NCBI RefSeq assembly: GCF_000971175.1
Contig: NZ_BBLY01000004.1
Coordinates: 306,298 to 370,297 of the forward strand
Reading direction: 5' to 3'
DNA: 64,000 nt
DNA from: Demequina pelophila
GTDB taxonomy: Bacteria > Actinomycetota > Actinomycetes > Actinomycetales > Demequinaceae
Below, one piece after another: positions 62,092 to 64,000 of this stretch (positions within the stretch are counted from its first letter, which is position 1; each line of letters opens with the position of its first letter). The translations under genes and the position numbers were made by a program. The notes under the pieces are model-generated. The model did not search any database. It was given only the letters and a program-made list of their open reading frames with translations, and was not told the DNA's origin.

Positions 62092-62210
62092 CGCTGCTCC
62101 CTGATGGTTGGGGACTTCTGCTGCTCTGGAGAGGGCGGCGGTTCGGGAAGGGACCGCCTGGTTTCGACGCTAGAGGGGACGATGCGGGGATTGCGCGGGT
62201 CTTTCGCGTG

Positions 62211-62220
62211 AAGTTTGGCG
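62211..62220 (+). promoter_or_regulatory. possible RamB-type box in the divergent spacer
   Basis: AAGTTTGGCG resembles the AAAGTTTGCAAA box of corynebacterial RamB. It lies 23 nt before the regulator start and 120 nt from pckG. The match is partial and the call is tentative. Confidence 0.3.
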
Positions 62221-62242
62221 ATTCTTTCCGTAGGGTGAAGCC

Positions 62243-63682
62243 ATGCCGGATCTCGCCACGCTCGGGCGCCGCGTGCGCCACTTCCGGCTCGAGGCCGGGC
62301 TCACCCTCGAGCAGCTGGGGCGCGACCTCGACGTCGCCCAGAGCCAGCTCTCGCTCATCGAGAACGGCCACCGGGAGCCCCGCCTCACGCTGCTGAGCGC
62401 GCTGGCCGAGCGGCTGGGCGTGGGCGTGGGGGACCTGCTCGACGCGACGCCCCCGAGCCCGCGGGCCGCCCTGGAGATCGAGCTCGAGAAGGCCCAGGCG
62501 AGCGCCGCGTACCGCGAGCTGGGGCTGCCCGAGCTCCGCGCCGGCCGGGCGCTGTCCGACGACGTGCTGGCCGCGCTGGTGGGCCTGCACCGCGAGCTCG
62601 ACCGGCGCGCGCGGCTCGCGATCGCGACGCCGGAGGAGGCGCGCCGCGCCAACACCCGCCAGCGCATGCGCATGCAGAAGCGCGACAACCACCTGCCCGA
62701 GATCGAGGCGCTCGCGAGCGAGGACGTGGCCGCCGCGGGGCACGAGGGCGGCGCGCTCACCCACCGCACGGTCACGCTCATGGGCGAGCGGCTGGGGCTG
62801 TCCATCGTCCACGTCGACGACCTCCCGCACTCGGCCCGCTGCGTGCTCGACCTCGAGAGCGGCCGCATCTACATCCCCCCGGCCTCGATCCCCGGCGGGC
62901 ACGGGCTGCGCTCGCTCGCGCTCCAGGCCATGGCGCACGTGCGCCTGGGCCACGGCGAGCCGCGCGACTACGCCGACTTCCTCGCGCAGCGCCAGGACGC
63001 GAGCTACTACGCCGCGGCGTGCCTCATGCCGACGGACGCGGCCGTCGCGTTCCTCGAGCGGGCCAAGCGCGATCGTGACATCGCGATCGAGGACTTCCGG
63101 GACGCGTTTGGCGTCACCCACGAGGCGGCCGCGCTGCGCTTCACCAACCTCGCGACCACGCACCTGGACATGACGCTGCACTTCCTGCGCGTCGCCGGCG
63201 ACGGCACCGTGGTGCGCGCCTACGAGAACGACGGCCTGCCGCTCCCGGTGGACGCCACGCGTGCCACGGAGGGTCAGGTGGTGTGCCGCGAGTGGAGCGC
63301 GCGGCGCGCGTTCGCCCGGACCACCCGCACCACCGAGTACTACCAGTACACCGACACCCCGGCGGGCACGTTCTTCGAGGCCACCCAGACGGGCGTCGCC
63401 GAGTCCGAGGAGTTCTCCATCACGCTGGGCGTGCCGTACCGGGAGTCCAAGTGGTTCCGCGGGCGCGACACCACCAACCGCGCGCAGTCGCGCTGCCCGG
63501 ACCTGAGCTGCTGCCGCCGGCCCGACGAGGAGGCGTCGCAGCGGTGGCGGGGGAGGGCGTGGGCGAGCGCCCGCGTCCACGCGCACATCTTCTCGCCCCT
63601 GCCGCAGGGCACGTATCCGGGGGTCGATGACCGCGAGCTGTACGCGTTCCTCGACTCCCACGCCGCCGACGGCGAGGAGTGA
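62243..63682 (+). CDS. XRE-family regulator of the RamB/ScfR type
   Basis: A 479-residue regulator with an N-terminal helix-turn-helix (LGRRVRHFRLEAGLTLEQLGRDLDVAQSQLSLIENGHREP), a middle ImmA/IrrE-like region whose zinc-protease motif is degenerate (LQAMAHVRLGHGE), and the C-terminal short-chain-acyl-CoA-linked domain with a CPDLSCCRRP cysteine cluster. RamB in Corynebacterium controls acetate and glyoxylate genes. TAGGGT at 62231-62236 precedes ATG by 6 nt. The divergent pckG is the likely target. Confidence 0.88.
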   Translation: MPDLATLGRRVRHFRLEAGLTLEQLGRDLDVAQSQLSLIENGHREPRLTLLSALAERLGVGVGDLLDATPPSPRAALEIELEKAQASAAYRELGLPELRAGRALSDDVLAALVGLHRELDRRARLAIATPEEARRANTRQRMRMQKRDNHLPEIEALASEDVAAAGHEGGALTHRTVTLMGERLGLSIVHVDDLPHSARCVLDLESGRIYIPPASIPGGHGLRSLALQAMAHVRLGHGEPRDYADFLAQRQDASYYAAACLMPTDAAVAFLERAKRDRDIAIEDFRDAFGVTHEAAALRFTNLATTHLDMTLHFLRVAGDGTVVRAYENDGLPLPVDATRATEGQVVCREWSARRAFARTTRTTEYYQYTDTPAGTFFEATQTGVAESEEFSITLGVPYRESKWFRGRDTTNRAQSRCPDLSCCRRPDEEASQRWRGRAWASARVHAHIFSPLPQGTYPGVDDRELYAFLDSHAADGEE

Positions 63683-63686
63683 GCGG

Positions 63687-64000
63687 CTAGTCCTCCGCGG
63701 CCTGGCGCGCCCGGTAGGCGTGCACCGCCGCGCGGTTGGTGCACGTCGGGGAGCAGTACTTGCGCGACCGGTTGCGGGACATGTCGAGCACCACGCCCTC
63801 GCAGTCGTCCATGGCGCAGCGGTCCAGCCGGGTCATCTCGTCCGCGCGGATCACGTCGATCATCGCCATCGCTGTCTCGACCAGGATGCGCGCGTGCAGC
63901 GGGGCGTCGTCGCTCGTGCCGTGGATGTGCCAGTCGCGGCCGTCGTGGCGCACCAGCCGGGGGAGGGCGTGCTGCTCCGCGAGGATCGCGTTGACCAGCG
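63687..64000 (-). CDS. CGNR zinc-finger protein, partial
   Basis: The frame runs off the right edge, so the N-terminus is missing. The visible part shows the ABATE-type domain (LVNAILAEQHALPRLVRHDGRDWHIHG) and the C-terminal zinc finger with CAMDDCEGVVLDMSRNRSRKYCSPTCTNRAAVHAYRAR, the CGNR pattern with Cys-Thr-Asn-Arg. Such proteins are presumed DNA-binding regulators. It converges with the RamB-like gene, only 4 nt apart. Confidence 0.9.
   Translation of the reverse strand, partial: LVNAILAEQHALPRLVRHDGRDWHIHGTSDDAPLHARILVETAMAMIDVIRADEMTRLDRCAMDDCEGVVLDMSRNRSRKYCSPTCTNRAAVHAYRARQAAED

Overview
The window is about 73% G+C, almost wholly coding, and carries about 60 genes. It comes from a high-G+C Gram-positive actinobacterium, probably of the order Micrococcales. 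The signs are GTG starts, many leaderless starts with a TANNNT box 6-8 nt before the start codon, the eno-ftsB-DUF501-ppx-tRNA block, the coproporphyrin branch of haem synthesis (HemY, HemQ and ferrochelatase with a C-terminal CPTDCC cluster), NDH-2, GTP-dependent PEP carboxykinase and a RamB/ScfR-type regulator. The gene order greA, DUF4307, hemolysin III, uppS, phoH2, fumC, xseBA, ispH, ychF resembles that of mycobacteria, with rearrangements. The genus cannot be fixed from the sequence alone.

Layout. 1-3600: end of enolase, FtsB-like divisome protein, DUF501 protein, exopolyphosphatase, and a tRNA with a UAA anticodon. 3.7-5.3 kb: YaeQ and MetF. 5.5-11.4 kb: a fructose PTS operon on the minus strand (fruR, fruK, fruA, ptsH, ptsI). 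11.7-18.6 kb: Bax-inhibitor-like protein, MsrA, AI-2E-family permease, RlmC-type RNA methyltransferase, a polysaccharide deacetylase lipoprotein and GreA. 18.6-22.4 kb: DUF4307, a small membrane protein, hemolysin III homologue, isoprenyl transferase and PhoH2. 22.5-32.4 kb: an iron-type ABC importer beside hemA and hemE-hemY-hemQ-hemH. 32.5-40.1 kb: an unknown protein, NDH-2, fumarase, exonuclease VII, IspH and RmuC. 40.2-46.6 kb: a peptide ABC importer behind a perfect Crp-like site. 46.7-49.1 kb: ychF, followed by a lower-G+C islet with an MntA-HepT toxin-antitoxin pair, bounded by a second copy of the ychF 3' end. 49.2-56.7 kb: a pseudouridine synthase, then a tightly packed cassette of a heterodimeric ABC exporter and two M16 peptidase subunits. 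56.8-64 kb: YjdM/PhnA-like protein, methyltransferase, small alarmone synthetase, DUF1801 protein, aquaporin, PEP carboxykinase, RamB-like regulator and a CGNR protein cut by the window end.

The most striking signal is not a gene. The decamer GGGACGATGC (or its complement GCATCGTCCC) occurs at least 29 times exactly and several more times with one mismatch, on both strands, in spacers and inside genes. Inverted pairs form hairpins after genes. Inside genes it often falls in linkers, tails and insertions. This looks like the DNA-uptake or shuffle-type repeats of other bacteria; the function is unproven. Many spacers also carry long inverted repeats with 17-24 bp arms whose sequences are private to each site.
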